Source of the DNA: Holdemanella sp.
GTDB lineage: Bacteria; Bacillota_I; Bacilli_A; Erysipelotrichales; Erysipelotrichaceae
Assembly (NCBI GenBank): GCA_021442845.1
Contig: JABUSD010000041.1
Coordinates: 1 to 5,896, forward strand
Reading direction: 5' to 3'
DNA length: 5,896 nt
Made by a program: the position numbers and the translations under genes. Every line of letters begins with the position of its first letter. The first letter of the stretch is position 1. The notes under the pieces were generated by a model. It was given only the letters and a program-made list of their open reading frames with translations. It did no database searches and was not told where the DNA came from. Shown piece after piece: positions 1 through 5,660 of this stretch.

Positions 1-22
1 TGATATGACCTAGGTCATATCA
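1..22. repeat. Perfect 22-bp palindrome (AvrII-centred)
   Basis: The first 22 bases equal their own reverse complement. The arms are TGATATGAC and GTCATATCA around a central CTAG. As RNA this could fold into a 9-bp stem with a 4-nt loop, but no T-run follows on the + strand, so it is not a standard terminator for + strand transcription. It may be an operator for a dimeric regulator, or the end of a terminator belonging to a gene left of the window. It sits at the window edge, so the repeat may extend further left. The symmetry is certain; the function is unknown. Confidence 0.7.
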
Positions 23-275
23 TTCATAATTCTTGGTCCAACTAATTGGGTTCAGTATATTGCGATGCCTTTTTCATTTCATAATAGTTCATTAGGAAGG
101 AGAGAGAGTTAAATTTTGAATATATTATGAGTTGAGCCCTTTTCCTTTGCTCGAGTATATAGTACACAATGGATATGTAATTTTTATAAAAAGAATATGG
201 GATTTATTGTGAAATACAAAAGATTCATGTGAAAATATCGGAATGATATAGTAATTTGTGTTAAATTGATAAAAA
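23..275. other. AT-rich intergenic region, no gene seen
   Basis: No convincing gene lies here. A purine-rich, SD-like stretch (AGGAAGGAGAG, about 94-104) is followed only by starts that stop within a few codons (for example TTG at 115 and ATG at 127), so it does not mark an expressed ORF. A weak promoter-like pair is present (TTGAGC 132-137, TATATA 156-161, 18-nt spacer) but is poor on both boxes. Two TGTWAH half-sites (176-181 and 259-264), each followed five bases later by TAAAAA, loosely resemble WalR half-boxes. I see no tRNA, riboswitch or CRISPR. The stretch probably holds the upstream control region of the ftsX operon. Confidence 0.5.
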
Positions 276-304
276 TTATGAAACATTGACAAATATGGTA
301 TAAT
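276..304 (+). promoter_or_regulatory. Extended -10 promoter of the ftsX-M23-ftsE-ftsX-ctp operon
   Basis: A consensus -10 box TATAAT (299-304) is preceded by TGG (296-298), which gives an extended -10 element typical of sigma-A promoters in low-GC Gram-positives. The best-spaced -35 is TTATGA (276-281), 17 nt upstream, matching three of six consensus bases. The extended -10 would compensate for this weak -35. Transcription should start near 311, giving a leader of only about 18 nt before the ATG at 329. A perfect TTGACA at 286-291 is only 7 nt from the -10 and cannot serve as its -35. Confidence 0.7.
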
Positions 305-314
305 CTAATGATGT

Positions 315-322
315 AGAGGGTG
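315..322 (+). promoter_or_regulatory. Ribosome binding site deciding the first ftsX start
   Basis: AGAGGGTG complements the 16S rRNA 3' end. Its GAGGG core lies 8 nt before the ATG at 329. The in-frame GTG at 320 lies inside this site and could not be initiated from it, so the ATG at 329 is the better start. Confidence 0.7.
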
Positions 323-328
323 AAATAC

Positions 329-1231
329 ATGTTTTTGTTTATAAAATGTTTACCAAGAATGCTAAGAATGGCAAACAGAGATATCATCCGACACTTCACA
401 ATGACATTCTCATCCGTTATTTCTATAGGGGTAGCGTTGATGATTTCGATGATTATGACAGTGGCGGCTTTGAATATCAGTCATTTTACAGAGAATATTC
501 AATCAGAGTTTATTATTCATGTATCCATTCGACCAGGTACAACCCAAGAGGATAAAGATTTATTGGAAGAAAAGCTGAGTCGAATGAGAGATGTTTCTAA
601 GGTTACCTATTCATCAAAGGAAAATGAATTGGATTTACTGATTAAGGAAAATGGAGATGTGTTTGCACAATATCAGGGAGAGGATAAGAATCCTTTATAT
701 GATATCTTTGTGGTTGAACTAACTGACAACAAGAAGATCCAGGATGTAAGTGATGTGATTAAGAAATATGATAATGTTGCGAAAGTCAGCTATGGTGGAA
801 GCATGATTGTCAATATGATCAATCTTATGGAAATGGTACGTAAATGGGGCTATATCTTTGTGATTGCGATGGGAGTACTGGCAGTCTTCCTGATTCGAAA
901 CACAATCAAGATGGCCATTCAGGTACGAAAAGATGAAATTGCGATTATGCGACAGGTAGGAGCCATGAACTGGTATGTAACCTTCCCATTTATGCTGGAA
1001 GGAATGATTACTGGTATATTAGGAGCTCTAGGACCTATTCTTGTATGTATTGGAGGATATACATATTTATATAAGAGTATGAATGGTATGTTTCTTTCCG
1101 AAATGTTTAAATTGATTCCACCATTCCCATTTACCTTACAGATTTCTTTAGGAATGCTGATTATTGGGTTGATTGTAGGAATGGTAGGAAGCCTACTTGC
1201 GGCTAGAAAGTATTTGAGGTGGTCTCGATGA
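329..1231 (+). CDS. ftsX: FtsX-like permease, first copy (FtsX1)
   Basis: Membrane partner of FtsE in the FtsEX complex, which passes ATP-driven shape changes across the membrane to peptidoglycan hydrolases. The protein is 300 residues from ATG 329. It has the FtsX layout: a short basic cytoplasmic N-terminus, TM1 (about 27-49), a large extracellular domain (about 50-170), then TM2 (174-191), TM3 (about 218-247) and TM4 (about 273-293). Family landmarks are the YGGS motif closing the extracellular domain (155-158) and the cytoplasmic block NTIK-MAIQ-RKDEI-IMRQVGA (191-212), followed by PFMLEG in TM3. The start is set by the ribosome binding site at 315-322; an in-frame GTG at 320 is less likely. 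Its stop overlaps the start of the M23 gene (ATGA). A second, clearly divergent ftsX lies after ftsE, so this copy could be one half of a heterodimer. The family call is firm; the division of labour between copies is inference. Confidence 0.93.
   Translation: MFLFIKCLPRMLRMANRDIIRHFTMTFSSVISIGVALMISMIMTVAALNISHFTENIQSEFIIHVSIRPGTTQEDKDLLEEKLSRMRDVSKVTYSSKENELDLLIKENGDVFAQYQGEDKNPLYDIFVVELTDNKKIQDVSDVIKKYDNVAKVSYGGSMIVNMINLMEMVRKWGYIFVIAMGVLAVFLIRNTIKMAIQVRKDEIAIMRQVGAMNWYVTFPFMLEGMITGILGALGPILVCIGGYTYLYKSMNGMFLSEMFKLIPPFPFTLQISLGMLIIGLIVGMVGSLLAARKYLRWSR
1216..1222 (+). promoter_or_regulatory. Ribosome binding site of the M23 gene, inside the ftsX1 3' end
   Basis: GAGGTGG lies 5 nt before ATG 1228 and 8 nt before ATG 1231, within the last codons of the preceding ftsX. 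The in-frame GTG at 1219 is part of this site and is rejected as a start. The choice between the two adjacent ATG codons cannot be settled by sequence alone. Confidence 0.65.
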
Positions 1232-2592
1232 TGAAGAAAAAGTTAATATCGCTATTTGTCGTTGGTGCGATTTCATTTCAAATGGCAATTCCTATCCAGG
1301 CTCAGGAAGATTATTCCGATGAAGATTACTGGTATGCATTATGTGCAACACCACAGGATAATGAAGATAGCGTCAATGCCTGTCTAGCATTTCAGGATTA
1401 TCAGGCACAACAGATGGAAACGCTTCGTGAGGAAATTGAGAAGTATAAGGATGATCTGAATTCATTGGAAGCCAATGCAGCCAAGATTGAAGAAATGTCT
1501 AAAAAACAGAAGGATTTGGCTAGCGCCTTAGAAAAACAGATTCAAAATAAAGAAGCAGCCATTGTCCAGATTGCACAGCAGATAGAAGCATTACAGGAAG
1601 AAATTAAAAAGACACAGGAAGAAATTGAAGAGTGGAAAGCCCAGATTGCTGCCCGTATGCAGCAGGAACAGGCATCAACAGGAACGAATATCTTAATTGA
1701 CCTGTTGATGGGAGCCCGCGATTTGAATGATGTCTTTAGACGTTTTACTGGAATTGAACGAATTACCGCATCCGATCAGGATCAGGTGGATCAGTTAAAC
1801 GAAATGGAAGCCCAGTTAAAAATTAAAAAGGGTGAGCAGGAACGTTTAAGTGCAGAAACGGAACAAAAAAGAAATCAGCTTGACGAGCAAAGAGCTTTTG
1901 TTGAACAATTACAGGTATATGCGGATCAATTAGCGGAAGAATATCACAAACAGGAAGCTGAAACAAAGGAAGCGATGCAAAGAGCCTTTACCGATGTTTC
2001 CAGTGTATCGGGTAATATGATTTCCAGCTATGAAGGAACACTTCCACAGGTTAGTGGATTTATTTCACCAATTGCCGGAGGAGGACTAAGTGCTGGAACA
2101 TGGGCATATCCAGGTGGAGGCCTTCACTTAGGTATGGACTATGCGGTAGCCATTGGAACACCAGTTGTTGCTCCAGCATCCGGTGTTATCATTTATGCAT
2201 CGAATCCAGTGCCATCCAATAATGGATATCTAGGAAACTGGTGTGGTTATCCATTTGGTGGTGGAAATACCATTGAAATGCTGTGCATTGTCAACGGAAC
2301 ATTATACGCTGTATCCTTTGCACACTTAGCCCAGGAAGGCTTTGCGGTAAGTGCAGGACAAAGTGTATCCGCAGGACAAGTCATTGCCTTAACCGGAAAT
2401 TCTGGTAACTCATCAGGTCCACACTGTCATATTGAAGTCTATAACTTAGGAAATATGGATATCAATACGGCATTGGCTAGATTCTCTGCATCTGCAGACT
2501 TCGCCTGGGGAACAGGTTGGGCAACAACGTCAACCGCATGTGAAGCGGGTTATCCAACACCATGTCGTGAACGACCAGAAAGATTCTTTTAA
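1228..2592 (+). CDS. Secreted coiled-coil M23 (LytM) peptidoglycan endopeptidase, probable FtsEX client
   Basis: 454 residues from ATG 1228 (ATG 1231 is equally possible). A signal peptide (basic MMKKK, hydrophobic core 6-22, likely cleavage after A25 in IQA) directs export. Two coiled-coil stretches (about 60-147 and 183-255) flank a linker with LLMGARDLNDVFRR (159-172). This linker resembles the conserved LL-x-A-x-S-x-x-D stretch of EnvC, PcsB and CwlO-type proteins. The C-terminal LytM domain (about 285-410) has H300 and D304 (HxxxD), H366 and H399-C-H401 (HxH), the full zinc and catalytic set of an active M23 peptidase. EnvC has the same layout but a degenerate, inactive LytM domain. The protein likely cuts peptide cross-bridges, with the coiled coil docking on the FtsX extracellular domain. 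The mature protein has seven cysteines: pairs C39/C52 and C438/C446, plus C339, C353 and C400. The start overlaps the ftsX1 stop by 4 nt, which suggests translational coupling. Family is certain; substrate and activation by FtsEX are inferred. Confidence 0.92.
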   Translation: MMKKKLISLFVVGAISFQMAIPIQAQEDYSDEDYWYALCATPQDNEDSVNACLAFQDYQAQQMETLREEIEKYKDDLNSLEANAAKIEEMSKKQKDLASALEKQIQNKEAAIVQIAQQIEALQEEIKKTQEEIEEWKAQIAARMQQEQASTGTNILIDLLMGARDLNDVFRRFTGIERITASDQDQVDQLNEMEAQLKIKKGEQERLSAETEQKRNQLDEQRAFVEQLQVYADQLAEEYHKQEAETKEAMQRAFTDVSSVSGNMISSYEGTLPQVSGFISPIAGGGLSAGTWAYPGGGLHLGMDYAVAIGTPVVAPASGVIIYASNPVPSNNGYLGNWCGYPFGGGNTIEMLCIVNGTLYAVSFAHLAQEGFAVSAGQSVSAGQVIALTGNSGNSSGPHCHIEVYNLGNMDINTALARFSASADFAWGTGWATTSTACEAGYPTPCRERPERFF

Positions 2593-2593
2593 C

Positions 2594-2599
2594 AGGAGG
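2594..2599 (+). promoter_or_regulatory. Strong ribosome binding site of ftsE
   Basis: A consensus AGGAGG sits 5 nt before the ftsE ATG at 2605, in the 12-nt gap after the M23 stop codon. It is one of the two best Shine-Dalgarno sites in the window, consistent with high independent translation of the ATPase relative to its membrane partners. Confidence 0.8.
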
Positions 2600-2604
2600 C
2601 CATT

Positions 2605-3291
2605 ATGATTGAATTAAAAGAAGTAAGCAAAGAATATCCAAATGGCGTCCATGCCTTAAACAATATTAGTTTACAAGTCGAGGATGGGGAATTCCTATAT
2701 GTCATAGGAGCAACTGGATCGGGAAAGAGTACATTAATTAAAATCTTAAATGGTGAGGAAGTCCCAGACCATGGAACGGTCATGGTAAATGGTACCAACG
2801 TAGGAAAACTTCGCCATCGCAAGGTTCCTAAATACAGACGTGATATCGGCTGTATCTTCCAGGATTACCGTCTTCTTCCTCGTTATACTGTCTATGAAAA
2901 TATTGCCTTTGCCTTAGAGGTAGTTGGAATGCCAAGAGGAAAGATTCGTAAACGTGTACGTGAAGTTTTAGAACTTGTTGACCTTTTTGATAAGGCAAGA
3001 AGCTACCCGGATGAATTATCCGGAGGACAGCAGCAGCGTGTTACCATTGGTCGTGCCATTGCCAACATGCCTAAAGTATTGATTGCGGATGAACCAACCG
3101 GAAACCTTGACCCAGAAAAGAGTCTGGAAATTATTGAATTGCTTGAAAAGATAAATGAAAAGTTTGGAACGACAATTATCATGGTTACCCATGATATCGT
3201 TCTAGTTGAAAAATATAAGAAAAGAACCATCGTTCTTGATACAGGATATATTGTATCCGATTCCGCAAAAGGTGGATATAAGAGCGTATGA
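2605..3291 (+). CDS. ftsE: FtsE, ABC-type ATPase of the FtsEX complex
   Basis: Cytoplasmic ATPase of 228 residues, the usual FtsE length. All ABC nucleotide-binding motifs are intact and in order: Walker A GATGSGKST (35-43), Q-loop Q86 (FQD), signature LSGGQQQR (138-145), Walker B VLIADEP with catalytic E163 (158-164), D-loop GNLD (167-169) and the switch histidine H196. It should dimerise on ATP and pull on the cytoplasmic parts of FtsX. The Walker A differs slightly from the GPSGAGKST common in FtsE but is fully functional in form. It follows the M23 gene by 12 nt and overlaps the second ftsX by 4 nt (ATGA). It is the only ATPase in a cluster with two ftsX genes, so it probably serves both. 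Other MacB-like ATPases share these motifs; the FtsX neighbours and the tail-less 228-residue length make FtsE the best call. Confidence 0.95.
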   Translation: MIELKEVSKEYPNGVHALNNISLQVEDGEFLYVIGATGSGKSTLIKILNGEEVPDHGTVMVNGTNVGKLRHRKVPKYRRDIGCIFQDYRLLPRYTVYENIAFALEVVGMPRGKIRKRVREVLELVDLFDKARSYPDELSGGQQQRVTIGRAIANMPKVLIADEPTGNLDPEKSLEIIELLEKINEKFGTTIIMVTHDIVLVEKYKKRTIVLDTGYIVSDSAKGGYKSV

Positions 3292-4190
3292 TAAGGCTAT
3301 TTTATAAGTTTGTCTATGTTCTGAAGCATGCTCTACTTCAGATGAAAAGACACTTCCTATTATGTTTGAGTGCCATTAGTGCTGTATTCATTTCATTAAC
3401 GCTGATTACTATATTTGTCATTGCAGGTCTTCATGTGGATCATTTCGCATCCAATATTGAATCGGGTGTTCGTATTCACGTTGTCTTGCAGAATCATATT
3501 GTTACAGAAGAGGATATCAATGCTGTTGAACAGGATATCAAAGCAATCAAGAATGTAGATAAAGCCATCTTTTCTGATAAGGATGCCGAACTGGAGCTGA
3601 TGATTCAGGAAAAAGGAAAGGCCTTTGAACTTTATCGTGGCGAGAACAATCCTTTAGCCAATGCCTACTTTGTGACTGTCAAAGATGGAACCATCATTGA
3701 TACGACAGCCAAAGAGATAGAAGCATTAGCTGGCGTACAAAGTGTTGCCTATGGTGGAAGCACGGTTAAGGAATTGATGGAAATGCTGCAGAAAGCACGT
3801 TTAATCGGATATGGTATTTCTGGTTTATTGATGTTTCTATGTTTATATCTGATTTATAACACGATTAAATCAACCATCTACTCACAAAGGGAAGAAATCA
3901 AAATTATGGCACAGGTAGGAGCAACGCGTCGTTTTATTCGTATTCCATTTGAAATTGAAGGAATCTTCATTGGTTTAGTGGGAGCTTTAGCTCCATTTGC
4001 GATGGTTAAATGGGGATATCCATATGTCTATAATGCCGTTGGTGGCTCTTTATTCACAAGGCTTCTTTCATTGATCAAGCCAGATGTATTAATTAACCAG
4101 ATTGGCTGGTATATTCTTATATTAGGGGCTATATTAGGCTTTGTCGCAAGCTTTTTAGCTGTAGCCCGTCACTTATATAAGACAAGATAA
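3288..4190 (+). CDS. ftsX: FtsX-like permease, second copy (FtsX2)
   Basis: 300 residues, the same length and layout as the copy at 329-1231: TM1 (about 23-48), extracellular domain (about 49-172), TM2 (173-190), TM3 (about 219-246), TM4 (about 272-293). It shares with FtsX1 an H-F-x-x-NI motif just after TM1 (52-57), NPL in the extracellular lobe (121-123), YGGS (155-158) and the cytoplasmic block NTIK-IYSQREEIKIMAQVGA (191-212) with PF-x-x-EG in TM3. Elsewhere the two differ at most positions, so this is an old paralogue and not a recent duplication. The ATG overlaps the ftsE stop. The nearest SD-like site (AAGGTGG, 3269-3275) is 12 nt away, so translation is probably coupled to ftsE. As the copy directly after ftsE, it holds the position of ftsX in Bacillus. 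FtsX family is secure; heterodimer or alternative-complex roles are inference. Confidence 0.93.
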   Translation: MIRLFYKFVYVLKHALLQMKRHFLLCLSAISAVFISLTLITIFVIAGLHVDHFASNIESGVRIHVVLQNHIVTEEDINAVEQDIKAIKNVDKAIFSDKDAELELMIQEKGKAFELYRGENNPLANAYFVTVKDGTIIDTTAKEIEALAGVQSVAYGGSTVKELMEMLQKARLIGYGISGLLMFLCLYLIYNTIKSTIYSQREEIKIMAQVGATRRFIRIPFEIEGIFIGLVGALAPFAMVKWGYPYVYNAVGGSLFTRLLSLIKPDVLINQIGWYILILGAILGFVASFLAVARHLYKTR

Positions 4191-4198
4191 GGGGCATT

Positions 4199-5620
4199 AT
4201 GAAAAAGAGTAAAAGTATTGAAAAAATCGTTATTTTTCTTCTATGTCTTGTATGCTTTATAGTGGGTATGGCTGTTCCTATTGTATACAATCGAAATAGT
4301 GATACAAATTCCTTTGAATGGCAAAAGATGAAAAAGGTATACTCCTTATTAACAAACGAATGGTACTTTGGAAAAGAAGTTGAAAATCTGGAAGATACAT
4401 TAATAGAACAGGCAATTTCTGGCATGACATATTCATCCTTAGATGCTCATACAAATTATTTCTCATTGGAACAGGCGCAGAAATTCAGTGATATTCTGGA
4501 AGGCTCTAATGTAGGAATTGGTTTCATATATTATACAGATGAGGACAACAATATGGTTGTTAAGAATGTCTATATGGATTCACCAGCTGATAAAGCGGGG
4601 TTCAAACCAGGGGATATGATTGTGGAAGTTGATGGATTAAACTGTGCAACAGAGGATATTCAAAATATTCTTGATCGTATTAAGGAAAAGGCAGAGCAGG
4701 AAATCAATGTTAATATTATCCGTGATGGAAAAGAAGAGACAGTAAAATTAACGCCAACATCGTATGATGCGACAGTCATCTGTAATATCTATGAAGATTA
4801 TGCGGAAATCATTCTTAGCAGTTTTTCAGAATACAGTGGAAGAGATTTCAATTTAAGCATGGAACGAATAAAAAAGGCAGGTATCAATAAAGTCATCATC
4901 GATTTAAGAGATAATACGGGAGGTTATCTTAATTCGGTTCTTGATATCGCATCCGTTCTACTTCCCAAAGACTCCCTTGTCTTTACTGAAGAGAATAAGA
5001 ATGGAAAGCTTACGGAACAGATATCATCCAATGCCTATTCCCAGATTAAGATGGATAAAATCATCATCCTGCAGAATGGAAGTACAGCCAGTGCATCGGA
5101 AGTGTTGATCGGTGCATTGAAATCCTATTTAAAGGACACTGTCATTACGGTGGGAACCAATACATATGGAAAAGGAACAGAACAGATTTCAGTTCCATTT
5201 ACCGATGGAACATCCATCAAATATACATGTGCTAAATGGTATACACCAGATAATGAGAATATCAATGAGGTTGGATTCAAACCGGATATAGAAATAACCC
5301 AGATTGATGCAGCAACTACAAAATATTTGAAAGTGGAAGAAGATACTATCATTAAAAAAGATGAAGTGCATACCAATGCAGAAGCATTGCAGATCTATTT
5401 AAAATTCTTAGGATATGAAGTGGATCGTCAGGATACATACTTCTCACTAGCAAGTTCTGCATCATTAGAAAAATATCAGAGTGAACATAATCTTCCAGTA
5501 ACGGGAAATTGTGATTATGATACATGGAATTCCATTTTAGACAATGTCTTATTAAAGATGAATAAAAATTATCATTTAATCGATAATCAAAGACAAAAAG
5601 CATTAGATTTAATAAAATAA
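4199..5620 (+). CDS. S41 carboxy-terminal processing protease (CtpA/CtpB type), membrane-anchored, with PDZ and PG-binding-like domains
   Basis: Serine protease of 473 residues acting outside the membrane. An uncleaved N-terminal anchor (about 9-30) is followed by the family N-terminal helical region with LDAHTNYFS (81-89), a PDZ domain (about 100-187, GIGF carboxylate loop at 106-109, [12 protein letters not shown] at 128-139) and the S41 core (about 195-365). By comparison with Prc and D1 protease the catalytic Ser is S298 in STASASE, with K325 and Q329 in YGKGTEQ, so the Ser-Lys-Gln set is complete. A C-terminal PG_binding_1-like domain (about 390-455) suggests peptidoglycan contact. The ATG follows an AAGGGG site at 4189-4194, 8 nt after the ftsX2 stop. 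A ctpB gene also follows ftsEX in Bacillus subtilis. Plausible targets are the operon's M23 hydrolase or FtsX regulators, but the substrate is not visible in the sequence. The 3' end overlaps a terminator. Confidence 0.93.
   Translation: MKKSKSIEKIVIFLLCLVCFIVGMAVPIVYNRNSDTNSFEWQKMKKVYSLLTNEWYFGKEVENLEDTLIEQAISGMTYSSLDAHTNYFSLEQAQKFSDILEGSNVGIGFIYYTDEDNNMVVKNVYMDSPADKAGFKPGDMIVEVDGLNCATEDIQNILDRIKEKAEQEINVNIIRDGKEETVKLTPTSYDATVICNIYEDYAEIILSSFSEYSGRDFNLSMERIKKAGINKVIIDLRDNTGGYLNSVLDIASVLLPKDSLVFTEENKNGKLTEQISSNAYSQIKMDKIIILQNGSTASASEVLIGALKSYLKDTVITVGTNTYGKGTEQISVPFTDGTSIKYTCAKWYTPDNENINEVGFKPDIEITQIDAATTKYLKVEEDTIIKKDEVHTNAEALQIYLKFLGYEVDRQDTYFSLASSASLEKYQSEHNLPVTGNCDYDTWNSILDNVLLKMNKNYHLIDNQRQKALDLIK
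5590..5618 (+). promoter_or_regulatory. Candidate uvrB promoter within the ctp 3' end
   Basis: AAGACA (5590-5595) and TAAAAT (5613-5618) are separated by 17 nt and together match nine of twelve consensus sigma-A bases. The predicted start near 5625 falls inside the left arm of the downstream hairpin. No other space for a uvrB promoter exists between the terminator and the uvrB ribosome binding site. No LexA box is seen nearby. In such AT-rich DNA chance matches are common, so this is tentative. Confidence 0.35.
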
Positions 5621-5647
5621 GAGAAGGGAAATCCTTCTCTTATTTTT
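5614..5647 (+). terminator. Rho-independent terminator of the ftsX-ctp operon
   Basis: A perfect 14-bp inverted repeat (5614-5627 pairing with 5633-5646, core GAGAAGG/CCTTCTC) encloses a 5-nt GAAAT loop and ends in TTTTT (5643-5647). The A-rich left flank would pair with the T-run, as in many Gram-positive terminators. The left arm includes the ctp stop codon (5618-5620), and the uvrB SD begins at 5648, directly after the T-run. Confidence 0.85.
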
Positions 5648-5655
5648 GGAGGTGA
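5648..5655 (+). promoter_or_regulatory. Ribosome binding site fixing the uvrB GTG start
   Basis: GGAGGTGA, a near-perfect complement of the 16S 3' end, lies 5 nt before GTG 5661. No in-frame ATG is nearby, so the GTG is the start. Confidence 0.85.
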
Positions 5656-5660
5656 GAATC

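Noticed and set aside
94..129. SD-like AGGAAGGAGAG followed by a possible small gene
   Set aside because: Every nearby start (TTG 115, ATG 127) reaches a stop within five codons.
132..161. TTGAGC-N18-TATATA as a second upstream promoter
   Set aside because: Both boxes are weak, and no gene starts close behind it; such matches are expected by chance in this AT-rich stretch.
286..291. Perfect TTGACA as -35 of the operon promoter
   Set aside because: It is only 7 nt from the TATAAT at 299-304, and no acceptable -10 lies 16-18 nt downstream of it.
320..328. GTG start adding three residues to the first FtsX
   Set aside because: The GTG is part of the SD sequence itself; ATG 329 has proper spacing and gives a protein of the same length as the second FtsX.
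184..399. Minus-strand 71-residue ORF across the operon promoter
   Set aside because: It is low-complexity (I/F/Y-rich) AT-driven translation, covers the promoter and ftsX1 start, and has no recognisable domain.
346..555. Short + strand ORF in another frame of the first ftsX
   Set aside because: It lies wholly inside a well-supported FtsX gene and encodes no known motif.
1219..1227. GTG start adding three residues to the M23 protein
   Set aside because: It lies inside the GAGGTGG ribosome binding site; ATG 1228 or 1231 gives a normal basic signal peptide start.
4129..4466. Overlapping minus-strand ORFs opposite the start of the S41 protease gene
   Set aside because: They are reading-frame shadows of a strongly supported gene, without ribosome binding sites or family features.
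5180..5195. GAAC-N8-GTTC as a LexA (SOS) box for uvrB
   Set aside because: The Gram-positive LexA box needs GAAC-N4-GTTC. The spacing here is 8, and the site is far inside the protease coding region.
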